A stretch of DNA of 64,000 bases from Sphingorhabdus sp. Alg239-R122 (GTDB lineage: Bacteria; Pseudomonadota; Alphaproteobacteria; Sphingomonadales; Sphingomonadaceae). The stretch spans positions 124,001 to 188,000 of the forward strand of contig NZ_UNRC01000001.1 of assembly GCF_900537065.1 (NCBI RefSeq). The letters are read 5' to 3'. Both the position numbers and the translations under genes were made by a program. How positions within the stretch are numbered: the first letter of the stretch is position 1; the number at the start of each line of letters is the position of its first letter. A model generated the notes under the pieces. That model did no database searches and was not told the DNA's origin. It saw only the letters and a list, made by a program, of their open reading frames with translations. Below, piece after piece: positions 27,717 through 36,621 of this stretch.

Positions 27717-28157
27717 TCACGTCGCCTTGTCCATTGTCGCTATCACCGCGCTGAATGCGAGCACCAGAAGGCACAAGGTAGCGGCGACGAATAGCAGGAA
27801 CCGAATATTTATCTTGTTCACTGTCGCCTGCCATACGCTGTGGATAATGCGCAATATGACATAGCCCCATGCCAGCCCTTCCATCAGCACCGAGGTTGCT
27901 CCGGCGATAGTAAGTATGATGACTGTTGCATAAAATATGGTCGGCTGTTCCATCAGGTGCGTGTAATTGTGCGACTTCCATGCCACCTGCGGGGGCAATG
28001 TCGGGTCAATTTCCTGTCCGCGCCCACCTGGAGGGGCGGAACCAAGGTCAACACCCATCTTCTTAAGCGCTGGCAGGCGTGTTCCAGCCATCCAGAATAA
28101 CATCAGTAGCGACCAGAGTACGAGAACAGCTGCGGGTAGTAATAACGCGGTATTCAT
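27717..28157 (-). CDS. MAPEG-family membrane protein (first of a tandem pair)
   Basis: The 146-residue protein has four hydrophobic segments and the same motifs as its neighbour (SHNYTHLMEQPTIFYA; GYVILRIIHSVWQATVNKINIRF). The ATG at 28157 is preceded by GGGAGG; the in-frame codons upstream to 28199 are leader. Its stop is 1 nt before the next MAPEG start. Substrate unknown. Confidence 0.85.
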   Translation of the reverse strand: MNTALLLPAAVLVLWSLLMLFWMAGTRLPALKKMGVDLGSAPPGGRGQEIDPTLPPQVAWKSHNYTHLMEQPTIFYATVIILTIAGATSVLMEGLAWGYVILRIIHSVWQATVNKINIRFLLFVAATLCLLVLAFSAVIATMDKAT

Positions 28158-28243
28158 AGCGATTCCTCCCATATGGTTATGGACAGGAGACTGCGTCATG
28201 TAAAACCGATTGTCAAATGCAACTTATTTACAGTATCAGGAAT

Positions 28244-29437
28244 CTAGCTGCCGATCGAGATCACATTGCCCTGTGATCTGTCGCGGTGCACGACTCCAGT
28301 ATACAGGCTGGCCATCGGTTCATCGGCAACATCAAAACTCGTTGCGTCGCCAAAACCGTTGAAAGCAGTCTTCATTGCCGCGCCATAGGCGCCGATCATG
28401 CCGATCTCGATATAGTCACCTGCGGCTATATCGGCAGGCAATTCAAAGGGACCAGCCATATAGTCCATGTCATCGCATGTAGGGCCGTAAAAGCTGAATG
28501 GTTCAACGTCGCCTTGGCGCAGGTCGTTCATGCTTTGCACGGGGAAGCGCCAGCCAATATGCGCGGCATCAAATAATGCGCCATAGGCGCCATCATTGAT
28601 ATAAAGCTCATTGCCGCGGCGGCGTTCCACGCGCACGATAAGCGAGCTATATTCGGCGCACAGCGCGCGCCCCGGTTCGCACCACAGCTCGGCTGAATAG
28701 CTGATCGGCAAGCTTTCATAGGTACGGTCGATAATCTCGAAATAATCAGTCAGGGCAGGAGGTTTCATGCCTGGGTAAACCGACGGAAAACCGCCCCCAA
28801 TATCGACGATATCAACAGTAACCGACGCATCGACAATTGCAGCGCGAACTTTTTCCAGTGCCTGCACATAGGCATGTGGCGACATGGCCTGGCTGCCAAC
28901 ATGGAAACAGATGCCCATCGTATCGGCCACCTGCCGTGACTGCATGAGTAACTCCTGCATCTCGTTCAGGTCAGCGCCAAATTTTGCGGCAAGGCTCAGT
29001 TCGGCAAATTCAGACGATACGCGCAAGCGTACACACAGCGTTAAATCATCTGCATCATGCGTGGCTTCACGGATCTTGAGCAGTTCATCCAGGCTGTCGA
29101 GTGAGAATATGCGTACGCCATGGGTAAAATAGGCTTCATGAATTGCTTCTGCAGTTTTGACGGGGTGCATGAAGCACAGCACGGCATTTGGCAAAGTGCG
29201 TGCTACCAGCCGCACTTCGGCAATTGAAGCTACGTCATAATGTGTGATGCTCGAATCCCACAGGATTTGAAGCAATTCAGGTGAAGGGTTGGCCTTGACA
29301 GCATAGAGTGATTTTCCGGGGAAATTATCCACGAAATAGCGGGCCGCACGGGCTGCGGCATGGGGTCTGTTGAGAATTACCGGTTCGGTGGGGCGATGCG
29401 CCCCGACTACGGCCTGTGCGTCAGGATATATGTGCAA
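28244..29437 (-). CDS. Ornithine (lysine/ornithine) decarboxylase, fold III, PLP-dependent
   Basis: The 397-residue alanine-racemase-fold decarboxylase makes putrescine. The PLP lysine is K48 in LYAVKANPSP; ICFHVGSQA and WCEPGRALCAE contribute to PLP binding, and the active-site cysteine from the partner subunit is in YGPTCDDMDYM. Length fits bacterial ODCs of the eukaryote-like type. The start codon is TTG at 29437, with AGGGGG 9 nt upstream; no ATG is available upstream in frame. This SD lies within a predicted helix of the leader, so expression is probably post-transcriptionally controlled. It supplies putrescine to the carboxy-spermidine pathway in the next two genes upstream on the same strand. 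Lysine as an alternative substrate cannot be excluded. Confidence 0.93.
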   Translation of the reverse strand: MHIYPDAQAVVGAHRPTEPVILNRPHAAARAARYFVDNFPGKSLYAVKANPSPELLQILWDSSITHYDVASIAEVRLVARTLPNAVLCFMHPVKTAEAIHEAYFTHGVRIFSLDSLDELLKIREATHDADDLTLCVRLRVSSEFAELSLAAKFGADLNEMQELLMQSRQVADTMGICFHVGSQAMSPHAYVQALEKVRAAIVDASVTVDIVDIGGGFPSVYPGMKPPALTDYFEIIDRTYESLPISYSAELWCEPGRALCAEYSSLIVRVERRRGNELYINDGAYGALFDAAHIGWRFPVQSMNDLRQGDVEPFSFYGPTCDDMDYMAGPFELPADIAAGDYIEIGMIGAYGAAMKTAFNGFGDATSFDVADEPMASLYTGVVHRDRSQGNVISIGS

Positions 29438-29517
29438 CTCAAGGGACCCCCTAAACGTTCGTCTATAGCAAAATGCTGCCTTGCGGTTGGAAGTCCCCTT
29501 GGGGCAGCGAAGCGCGG
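29438..29517 (-). promoter_or_regulatory. Structured ODC leader, candidate speF-type RNA element
   Basis: Read in the mRNA sense, GCUGCC (29508-29503) can pair with GGCAGC (29480-29475). Independently, CAAGGGGACUUCC (29501-29489) can pair with GGGGGUCCCUUG (29451-29440) with one bulged G and two G-U pairs. The second helix takes up the whole Shine-Dalgarno AGGGGG of the TTG-started ODC gene. Because one strand of the second helix lies in the loop of the first, the two together form an H-type pseudoknot, or they are alternatives. Alphaproteobacterial ODC genes are known to carry the speF RNA motif (Rfam RF00518) in this position; membership here is likely but not tested. Confidence 0.65.
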
Positions 29518-29545
29518 ATATAATTTCGGGCGTTCGCGCTGTAAA
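29518..29545 (-). promoter_or_regulatory. Candidate sigma70-type promoter for the ODC gene
   Basis: On the minus strand TTTACA (29545-29540) and TTATAT (29523-29518) are separated by 16 nt. Transcription would start near 29511, giving a leader of about 70-75 nt that holds the structured element. The fit is fair and the position suits the leader. Confidence 0.4.
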
Positions 29546-29626
29546 GCATAAATTTGTATCGTGACGCGAAGCTTTGTTGTTTTCATCTATAATATAGTGA
29601 TGAAACTGCTTTTTTCCAGTGGCTGG

Positions 29627-30799
29627 CTAGCTTAACCTGTCCCTGAACTCGCTCCAGTCAAACTGCAGGATACTGCGTAGTGCATCGGTTTCGCTGTTCC
29701 ACAACCATATTGAGGGCAGGGGGACGCCATTAAACGTATTGGTTTTCACCATCGAATAATGCGCCTGATCCAGAAATGCGATGCGCTGCCCCGCTTTCAT
29801 GGGCACGGGAAGTACGTAATCACCGATAATATCACCCGCGAGGCATGATGGTCCGCCAAGCCGGATCTGCGCGCCTTGATCTTTTTCGCCCAGCATAGTG
29901 GGGCGGTAGGGTGCTTCGATTACATCAGGCATATGGCAGGTGGCGGAAATATCGGTAATACCGACTTTCATGCCATTATCCATCACGTCAAGTATCTCGC
30001 CCACCAATATCCCCGCATCCAAAGCAATTGCTTCGCCGGGCTCAAGATAGATTTCGAGTCCTGTATCTTCGTGAATCTGCGCTAGAAAATTGACCAGTTC
30101 GTCGCGCTGGTAGTCATCACGGGTGATATGATGTCCGCCGCCGAGGTTAATCCATTTGAGGTCGGGGAGCATATCTTTGATCTGCGGATAGAGCCGGTCC
30201 CATGTTTTCTTGAGAGGCACAAAATCCTGTTCGCACAATGTGTGGAAGTGGAGACCTGATACGCCTTGCAGATGTTCGGGTTTTAGCTGGCTTACCGGAA
30301 AGCCGAGCCGGCTATGCGCCTGGCACGGATCATATTTCTCAACCTCACCCAATGGAACTTCGGGATTGATACGCAGACCGATATCGAAGTTATGACCGGC
30401 AGTACGCGCTTTCTCCGCCACGTCCGAAAACCGGGCAATCTGGCTCGGGCTGTTGAAAACCACATGGTCAGACAGCGCAAATATCTCGTCCATATCCTCC
30501 GCTTTATATGCAGGAGAATAGGTTTCGACCTCGCCGCTATATTTCTCTGCTGCGAGCCGCGATTCCCACAGGCCTGATGTGCAGCACCCATCCAGATGCT
30601 CGCTGACCAAAGGCGCCAGTGACCACATCGAAAATGCCTTGAGTGCGGCAAGTATCTTTACCCCGCTGCGGGCCTTGATATCCGTCAGTATTTCCAGATT
30701 GCGCCGGATTGCGACCTCGTCAACGACAAATGCAGGCGTCGGGACACGATTCAGGTCAAAGCCTGAAAATGCCCCCGGATCGCCTGCCTGTGTTTGCAT
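29627..30799 (-). CDS. nspC: Carboxynorspermidine/carboxyspermidine decarboxylase
   Basis: The 390-residue PLP enzyme (alanine racemase fold) removes the carboxyl group from carboxyspermidine or carboxynorspermidine. The PLP lysine is K54 in LAALKAFSMWS; GLHFHTLCEQ, NLGGGHHITRDDY and GGPSCLAGD are characteristic of this family. ATG 30799 has a GAGGT site 9 nt upstream. It is 25 nt downstream of the carboxynorspermidine synthase gene, in the same operon. Without a diaminopropane route in the window, the product is most likely spermidine. Confidence 0.94.
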   Translation of the reverse strand: MQTQAGDPGAFSGFDLNRVPTPAFVVDEVAIRRNLEILTDIKARSGVKILAALKAFSMWSLAPLVSEHLDGCCTSGLWESRLAAEKYSGEVETYSPAYKAEDMDEIFALSDHVVFNSPSQIARFSDVAEKARTAGHNFDIGLRINPEVPLGEVEKYDPCQAHSRLGFPVSQLKPEHLQGVSGLHFHTLCEQDFVPLKKTWDRLYPQIKDMLPDLKWINLGGGHHITRDDYQRDELVNFLAQIHEDTGLEIYLEPGEAIALDAGILVGEILDVMDNGMKVGITDISATCHMPDVIEAPYRPTMLGEKDQGAQIRLGGPSCLAGDIIGDYVLPVPMKAGQRIAFLDQAHYSMVKTNTFNGVPLPSIWLWNSETDALRSILQFDWSEFRDRLS

Positions 30800-30824
30800 A
30801 ATATAGTTACCTCGCAATGATGGA

Positions 30825-32033
30825 TCAGAAAGCCAACGGCCCGCCCAGTTCCTTCACTTGCCACGGCAATCCGTGCTCGTTGAGCATGTCCATAAACGGG
30901 TCGGGATCGAACTGTTCCATATTGAACACGCCGTTGCCTTCCCATGTGCCGGTCAGGATCATTGCGGCACCTATCATGGCGGGAACGCCGGTAGTGTAAC
31001 TCACTGCCTGATTGCCAGTCTCCGCGTACGCTTCTTCATGATCGCAGATATTATTGATATAGAATGTCTTTGTACTGCCATCCTTCGCAAGGCCGGTGGC
31101 GATGTCACCGATGTTGGTTTTGCCCTTGGTGGTTTCTCCCAGGCTCGCGGGCTCAGGCAATACGGCCTTCAGGAATTGTAGCGGGATGATTTCCCTGCCT
31201 TCGTACATCACCGGATCAATCCGCGTCATGCCGACATTCTGCAGCACTTCGAGGTGGGTGAGATACGCGTCGCCGAAGGTCATCCAGAAACGGATACGCT
31301 GGATTTCGGGATAATGGGTCTTAAGTGATTCAATTTCCTCATGATACATGAGGTACATATTCTTCTCACCGACCTGCTCAAAATCAAATGTCTGTTTTTC
31401 GGTCAGCGCGGGCGTTTCCACCCATGCGCCATTTTCCCAGCGGCGTGCGGGTGCAGTCACTTCGCGGATATTGATTTCAGGGTTGAAATTGGTGGCAAAA
31501 TGCTGGCCATGGTCGCCGCCATTACAGTCGAGAATATCGAGTGTGTCGATCCGGTCCAGATAATGTTTTTTCAGGTAACTGGCGAAAACGGACGTGACGC
31601 CTGGATCAAAACCGGAGCCGAGTAGCGCCATTAGGCCCGCTTCTTCGAACTTATCCTGATATGCCCATTGCCAGTGATATTCGAACTTCGCCTCATCGCG
31701 CGGTTCGTAATTGGCGGTGTCCATATAGTGCACGCCGGTTTTGAGGCAGGCCTCCATGATGTTGAGGTCCTGGTAGGGGAGCGCCAGATTGCACACGAGC
31801 GCGGGTTTGACCTGTTCGATAAGCGCGACTGTGGCATCTATATCATCTGCATCAATCGCAAATGTATCAATATCCACGCCAGTGCGTTCTTTCACAGAGA
31901 CGGCAATAGTATCGCATTTGGACTTGGTCCGGCTTGCAAGCGTAATATGTGAGAAAATATCATTGTTCATCGCCATCTTGTGCACCGCAACCGACCCAAC
32001 GCCGCCTGCGCCAATTACCAAAATTCTGCTCAT
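30825..32033 (-). CDS. Carboxynorspermidine synthase (carboxyspermidine dehydrogenase)
   Basis: The 402-residue protein belongs to the saccharopine-dehydrogenase fold. The NAD(P)H Rossmann motif VIGAGGVGS is at residues 6-14. It condenses aspartate-semialdehyde with putrescine or diaminopropane and reduces the adduct. Conserved family blocks YMDTANYEP and GFDPGVTSVFA, the latter near a central loop, are present. ATG 32033 follows an AGGAG site; the GTG one codon earlier (32036) is less likely. With nspC it forms the aspartate-semialdehyde route to spermidine, replacing the AdoMet-decarboxylase route. Confidence 0.94.
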   Translation of the reverse strand: MSRILVIGAGGVGSVAVHKMAMNNDIFSHITLASRTKSKCDTIAVSVKERTGVDIDTFAIDADDIDATVALIEQVKPALVCNLALPYQDLNIMEACLKTGVHYMDTANYEPRDEAKFEYHWQWAYQDKFEEAGLMALLGSGFDPGVTSVFASYLKKHYLDRIDTLDILDCNGGDHGQHFATNFNPEINIREVTAPARRWENGAWVETPALTEKQTFDFEQVGEKNMYLMYHEEIESLKTHYPEIQRIRFWMTFGDAYLTHLEVLQNVGMTRIDPVMYEGREIIPLQFLKAVLPEPASLGETTKGKTNIGDIATGLAKDGSTKTFYINNICDHEEAYAETGNQAVSYTTGVPAMIGAAMILTGTWEGNGVFNMEQFDPDPFMDMLNEHGLPWQVKELGGPLAF

Positions 32034-32086
32034 CACTTTCTCCTGACAGGTGACGTTTTGTTCTATCTGCCATATAGCCAGTGCCT

Positions 32087-33067
32087 ATGACAGAACAATC
32101 CCTTTTGAATCCCGCGCGCAAGCCAAGCGTCGAAGGTGCGGCGCGCGCGGCAGAGAAGATCGCGGCTATATTACCCGCTACGCCTTTATTGCCGCTTGAG
32201 GTAGATGGGCATGCCATCTGGTGCAAGGCGGAATGTCTGCAGCCCATTGGAGCATTCAAGATACGCGGCGGGTGGCACCGACTCACGGATATGGATGAGC
32301 AGCAGCGTGCCAAAGGTGTAGTGGCATTTTCCAGTGGCAATCATGCACAGGGTGTGGCCTGGGCTGCGCGGCGTCTTGGCATCGCTGCGGTCATTATTAT
32401 GCCCGAGGATGCACCGGCCGCCAAAATGCAGGCAACGGCAGATATGGACGCGAAGATTATCACCTATGACCGGCTGAACGGGTCGCGCGAACAGATCGCG
32501 GCAGATATTGCCGCCGATACAGGTGCAACCATCGTGTCCAGCTTTGATGACCCCTGGATTATTGAAGGACAGGGCAGTGCGGGTATGGAACTGCGCGCAC
32601 AAATGCTGGCACTGACGGGGGAGGAGCCTGACCAGATTATTGCCTGTTGTGGCGGCGGCGGATTGGCCAGCGGTTGCGCGCTTGCCAATCCACAGGCGGA
32701 TATTGTCGTGGTTGAACCGGAAGGCTGGGACGATATGGCGCATTCGCTTATGGCCGGTGAAATTGTACCCGTTGCACCGAATCCGCCATTCACAATATGC
32801 GATGCACTGCAAACCCTGCGCGTATCGCCGCTGACGTTTGATATTCTGTCCAAGCGTAATGCAAGAGGTTTCCATGTCACAGAAGCCGAAGTCGAACATG
32901 CAATGCGTGTTGCATTCAGCAAGCTGCAACTGGTTGTCGAGCCGGGCGGTGCAGTGGCGTTGGCTGCAGTGCTCGCGGGCAAGGTGGATATTACCGGCAA
33001 TGCTGTTGTTACACTATCTGGCGGAAATGTTGATCCGGCCCTGTTCGCGCGGATCATCGCAAGCTGA
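32087..33067 (+). CDS. PLP-dependent threonine/serine dehydratase family enzyme
   Basis: The 326-residue fold-type II PLP enzyme has the PLP lysine K58 in PIGAFKIRGG, the phosphate-binding loop CCGGGGLASG and FSSGNHAQGVA. It has no C-terminal regulatory ACT domain, so it is of the catabolic or racemase-like short type (threonine/serine deaminase, or serine racemase). It is divergent from carboxynorspermidine synthase with a 53-nt promoter gap. ATG 32087 is preferred; a GTG lies six bases earlier. Confidence 0.9.
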   Translation: MTEQSLLNPARKPSVEGAARAAEKIAAILPATPLLPLEVDGHAIWCKAECLQPIGAFKIRGGWHRLTDMDEQQRAKGVVAFSSGNHAQGVAWAARRLGIAAVIIMPEDAPAAKMQATADMDAKIITYDRLNGSREQIAADIAADTGATIVSSFDDPWIIEGQGSAGMELRAQMLALTGEEPDQIIACCGGGGLASGCALANPQADIVVVEPEGWDDMAHSLMAGEIVPVAPNPPFTICDALQTLRVSPLTFDILSKRNARGFHVTEAEVEHAMRVAFSKLQLVVEPGGAVALAAVLAGKVDITGNAVVTLSGGNVDPALFARIIAS

Positions 33068-33127
33068 TCTCTATTTTATATGTAGATATGACTGATTTTT
33101 CCGCTGAAATATACTCATGTTTTACGT

Positions 33128-33158
33128 AAAAAAACGACGGACTTATTCAAGCCCGCCG
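33128..33158 (-). terminator. Intrinsic terminator after the OmpA-family gene
   Basis: On the minus strand CGGCGGGCTT and AAGTCCGTCG form a 10-bp stem (two G-U pairs) around GAAT, followed by seven T residues (33134-33128). It lies about 30 nt after the stop of the DUF2853-OmpA gene and would stop its transcript. The plus-strand version has two A-C mismatches, so it is weaker for the dehydratase. Confidence 0.75.
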
Positions 33159-33187
33159 CATTCTTTAGAAGCTAAAAGTTTCTAGTT

Positions 33188-34192
33188 TTATTTTACCGTC
33201 ACTTCAACACGGCGGGCCTGAGCCATATCCGTGTCTTCATCAGTTGTATCAACAGGCTTTACCAGATCAATTGAACCTTCGGGAACGCCTGCTGTAACCA
33301 GAGCAGCCTGAACAGCCTGTGCCCGGCTCTTGGACAATTCTGCATTCAACTCTGCATTGCCTGTAGGATCGTTATAACCTGATACCGCGAGCTCTGCATC
33401 CGCGTTTGCATCAACATACGCTTTCATTGCGGCAACTTCGTCCGCAAATTCAGGCGCAACCTCAGCTTTTCCGGTATCGAAATAGACGATGACTGCAGGT
33501 TTTTCGTCACGTAGCTCAGATACCACACCAGCGCCTTCAGGGATGACTGTTGATCCAGGCGCAGTAGCCGGCATTGATTCTGCCGGGACATTGTCGTCTG
33601 CACCCTGCACCGCATCATTATTGTCACGTGTGAAAAGCCAGTAAAGCAGGCCAGCCAAGGCAGCGGCCAATAACAGCCAGAGCAGCCAGCCCAGGCCGCC
33701 AGATTCTTCTTCCTCATGATGATATTCGGAAGTTGCATGCACTGGCTCTGCTTCAGCATATGTTGCCGAACTGTCTGTATCTGCAGCTGTAGCGCTACTT
33801 GCCATTCCTGCAGCTGCTGCGCCAGCTGCGGTTGCACCTGCCAAACCTGCTGCTGAATAAGAACCCGCAGTTCCGCCAAATATATCCAATTTACCAAATA
33901 GCTCGGTAAGCAGATAATATACCGTAACCCGGTTTTTGGTTGTGTCATCACTCATCCGTTCACCGACTGCCGCGATAGCGGCATCAAGTTCGGTATCCGG
34001 ATGGGTCAATCCGAGTTTCTTTTTGAGAAAACTCTCGCGAACCCTGTCTGTTTCTTTTGTGTCACTGAATGACACAAGTGATGAATCACGGTTCTGTAAT
34101 GCAATCCCGCAATGTTTAACAATTGCATCAATTACGCTATCAATAGCATCTGGTGCATATTTCTTGACATTTACTGTCCAATTTTCTGCCAT
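33188..34192 (-). CDS. DUF2853-OmpA fusion membrane protein
   Basis: The 334-residue protein has three parts. Residues 1-105 match DUF2853 (VKKYAPDAIDSVIDAIVKHCGI ending RVTVYYLLTELFGKL). An Ala-rich, then acidic/His-rich linker follows (105-165), with one membrane helix at about 168-187 (GWLLWLLLAAALAGLLYWLF). Residues 230-334 are an OmpA C-terminal domain (VYFDTGKAEV, VSGYNDPTGNAELNAELSKSRAQAV, ARRVEVTVK), which usually binds peptidoglycan. So the N-terminus is probably cytoplasmic and the OmpA domain periplasmic, tethering a cytoplasmic domain to the wall. ATG 34192 follows AGGAAGG. Function of DUF2853 is unknown. Confidence 0.88.
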   Translation of the reverse strand: MAENWTVNVKKYAPDAIDSVIDAIVKHCGIALQNRDSSLVSFSDTKETDRVRESFLKKKLGLTHPDTELDAAIAAVGERMSDDTTKNRVTVYYLLTELFGKLDIFGGTAGSYSAAGLAGATAAGAAAAGMASSATAADTDSSATYAEAEPVHATSEYHHEEEESGGLGWLLWLLLAAALAGLLYWLFTRDNNDAVQGADDNVPAESMPATAPGSTVIPEGAGVVSELRDEKPAVIVYFDTGKAEVAPEFADEVAAMKAYVDANADAELAVSGYNDPTGNAELNAELSKSRAQAVQAALVTAGVPEGSIDLVKPVDTTDEDTDMAQARRVEVTVK

Positions 34193-34329
34193 TTCGGCCT
34201 TCCTCTCCATTATTGTAAGATGGTGTGAGGTTTACCGTTTATAGGTCGTTCGTCAATAAAAGCTGGTGGTATGTTACTATTGTTTACGGCCTGATATATA
34301 TTGTCTCAGAAATGTTTTGAAGGCATGGG

Positions 34330-35544
34330 TCAGGCTGCGAGGCGCAGTTCCATGCGGCCCCAGATTTCCAAAAGTGCTTTGGTAAGGTCGCGCATCATGT
34401 CTTCCGTATGCGCGGGTCCTGGTGTGAAGCGCAGGCGTTCCGTGCCGCGTGGGACGGTTGGATAATTGATTGGTTGCACATAGACGCCATATTCCTGCAG
34501 CAATATATCGCTGACTTTTTTGGCTTTGACCGGATCGCCGACCATCAGCGGCACAATATGCGTTGTGGACGGCATAACGGGCAGGTCGGCATCGGTCAGC
34601 ATTTTTTTCAGCATCGCTGCCGCGGCCTGTTGTGCTTCACGTTCCTTGTTGCAGTTTTTAAGGTGTTTCACGCTGGCCAGTGCGCCAGCCACCAGCGCCG
34701 GTGACAGGCTGGTCGTGAAAATAAAGCCGGGGGCATAGGAACGGATGACATCCACGATTTTGCGGTCGGCGGTAATATATCCGCCCATTACGCCAAATGC
34801 TTTGCCCAGCGTGCCTTCGATAATGGTGATGCGGTCCGCCGCACCATCACGTTCGGAAATGCCGCCGCCGCGCGGACCATACATGCCCACGGCATGTACT
34901 TCGTCAAGATAGGTGAGCGCATTATATTTGTCGGCCAGGTCGCAAATCTCGTGTAAGGGCGCAACATCGCCATCCATCGAATAGACGCTTTCAAATGCGA
35001 TAAGCTTTGGCGTATCAATGTCTTCTGCGGCAAGTAATTCTTCCAAGTGTGCAACATCATTGTGGCGAAATACACGTTTTTCGCAGCCCGAATTGCGGAT
35101 ACCCGCGATCATGGAGGCATGGTTGAGCTCATCAGAAAATATTATGCAGCCGGGCAACAGTTTTGCCAGTGTGGACAGTGTCGCATCATTCGATACATAA
35201 CCTGAAGTGAACAGCAATGCGCCGTCTTTGCCATGCAAGTCGGCGAGCTGGCTTTCCAGTTCAACATGATAATGCGTGTTGCCGCCAATATTGCGCGTAC
35301 CGCCTGAACCGGCGCCCACATTGTGCAGAGCCTCTTCCATCGCGTCAATCACATCTTCGTGCTGCCCCATGGCCAGATAGTCATTGGAGCACCATACAGT
35401 GATCGGCTTTGGTCCATTATGTCCGCCAAAACAACGGGCATTGGGGTAGGACCCTTTGTTGCGCAGGATGTCGATAAATACCCGGTAACGCCCCTCGGCA
35501 TGCAGCCGCTCTATGGCAGAATCAAAAATCTGGTCGTAATTCAA
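34330..35544 (-). CDS. hemA: 5-aminolevulinate synthase
   Basis: The 404-residue PLP enzyme joins glycine and succinyl-CoA to make 5-aminolevulinate, the first haem precursor in the alphaproteobacterial C4 route. The PLP lysine is K248 in [10 protein letters not shown], and FTSGYVSND and [10 protein letters not shown] are conserved. The start codon is TTG at 35544, with GGGA 8 nt upstream; the residues [20 protein letters not shown] directly after it match the usual N-terminus of the enzyme, which supports this start. It is downstream of murI on the same strand, with a 137-nt gap holding a small GGGCT/AGCCC hairpin without a T run. Confidence 0.96.
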   Translation of the reverse strand: MNYDQIFDSAIERLHAEGRYRVFIDILRNKGSYPNARCFGGHNGPKPITVWCSNDYLAMGQHEDVIDAMEEALHNVGAGSGGTRNIGGNTHYHVELESQLADLHGKDGALLFTSGYVSNDATLSTLAKLLPGCIIFSDELNHASMIAGIRNSGCEKRVFRHNDVAHLEELLAAEDIDTPKLIAFESVYSMDGDVAPLHEICDLADKYNALTYLDEVHAVGMYGPRGGGISERDGAADRITIIEGTLGKAFGVMGGYITADRKIVDVIRSYAPGFIFTTSLSPALVAGALASVKHLKNCNKEREAQQAAAAMLKKMLTDADLPVMPSTTHIVPLMVGDPVKAKKVSDILLQEYGVYVQPINYPTVPRGTERLRFTPGPAHTEDMMRDLTKALLEIWGRMELRLAA

Positions 35545-35681
35545 AATATCTATCCCGGTAACTTATGTAACGTTGCGTCTAGCGCGGGCTTACATAGCCC
35601 TTTAGCAAAAATATCACGGATTTCCAGCGCGAACGGCTTGCAATAAGCGATTTGCCGGTTGCGTGTTTTGCCCGAACCGGT

Positions 35682-36494
35682 TCAAAGGGCGGAAAATTGC
35701 GCAAGTCCATAGTGCGCCAGCGCTTTTTCATAAGGCTTTACTCCGGCTAAATCACCTGTCGTTACAAAGTGTCCGCCAAGCGCATTTTCCGGCCATTTCT
35801 GGCCGTGTGTCAGATAAGCAATGCGCCGCGCAATGCCTGCACCGCCATGCACGAACTGCACGGAGGTGGTGGCATGATCCGCAAGCTGTTTTTCAATTAG
35901 TGGGAAATGGGTGCAGCCCAGGATGACGATATCGATTTCATCTCCGCGCGGTTGCTCTAGCAATCCATGCATGGCGCGCGCATATATTTGTGCATCAACT
36001 TGCTCGCCGCGCATCATGGCTTCAGCAGCGGGTGCAAGTTCAGCGGAGCCATGGCGGAGCAGCACCGCGTCTTTTGCAAATTTTTGGGCCAGCACATCAA
36101 TATAGGGCTGCCGCACGGTGGCTTCTGTACCAAGCAGGCCTATGACACCTGTTTTGGTCATTTCAGCGGCGGGTTTAACCGCGGGAACTGTTCCGACTAT
36201 GGGAATGTCGAGCACTTGACGCACACTGTCCAGCGCTATGGTGGAGGCCGTGTTACAGGCAATGGTGATAAGGCGCGGATGAAAGCGCTCAGCCAGCTTC
36301 CCAAGCAAAACCGGCACACGGGTGGCAATTTCTTTTTCAGATTTTGTGCCATAGGGAAAGGCTGCGCTGTCGGAAACATATATGACCGGCGCTTTAGGTA
36401 GGTGTTTTTGTGCTTCAGCGAGCACCGATAGTCCGCCGACACCAGAGTCAAAAAACAGGATCGGCGCATCTATATCCGGGGTTTTGCTATCCAT
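35682..36494 (-). CDS. murI: Glutamate racemase
   Basis: The 270-residue enzyme provides D-glutamate for peptidoglycan. The two catalytic cysteines are in TIACNTAST and ILGCTHFPLI, and the N-terminus has FFDSGVGGLSVLAE. ATG 36494 gives an N-terminus of normal length; the in-frame codons back to 36530 cannot be excluded, because no clear ribosome-binding site is visible ahead of either start. Its divergent neighbour is plsY. Confidence 0.94.
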   Translation of the reverse strand: MDSKTPDIDAPILFFDSGVGGLSVLAEAQKHLPKAPVIYVSDSAAFPYGTKSEKEIATRVPVLLGKLAERFHPRLITIACNTASTIALDSVRQVLDIPIVGTVPAVKPAAEMTKTGVIGLLGTEATVRQPYIDVLAQKFAKDAVLLRHGSAELAPAAEAMMRGEQVDAQIYARAMHGLLEQPRGDEIDIVILGCTHFPLIEKQLADHATTSVQFVHGGAGIARRIAYLTHGQKWPENALGGHFVTTGDLAGVKPYEKALAHYGLAQFSAL

Positions 36495-36621
36495 GGGGTT
36501 CACGCATAGCATCCGAAACGGATCAATCAAGCGGGCATGTGGCCATTGTCACCTTGTGGCGCTTCGCTGGACGCGCTAGCAGTGACGGGTGAACCAACTG
36601 GCAAGCCGAGGACGTTAGAAT

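Noticed and set aside
32186-32929. 247-codon minus-strand open frame
   Set aside because: Antisense to the dehydratase gene, and its Cys/His-rich composition is that of a shadow frame.
35586-35600. GGGCT/AGCCC hairpin between murI and hemA as a terminator
   Set aside because: On the minus strand, where both genes lie, no T run follows the stem.
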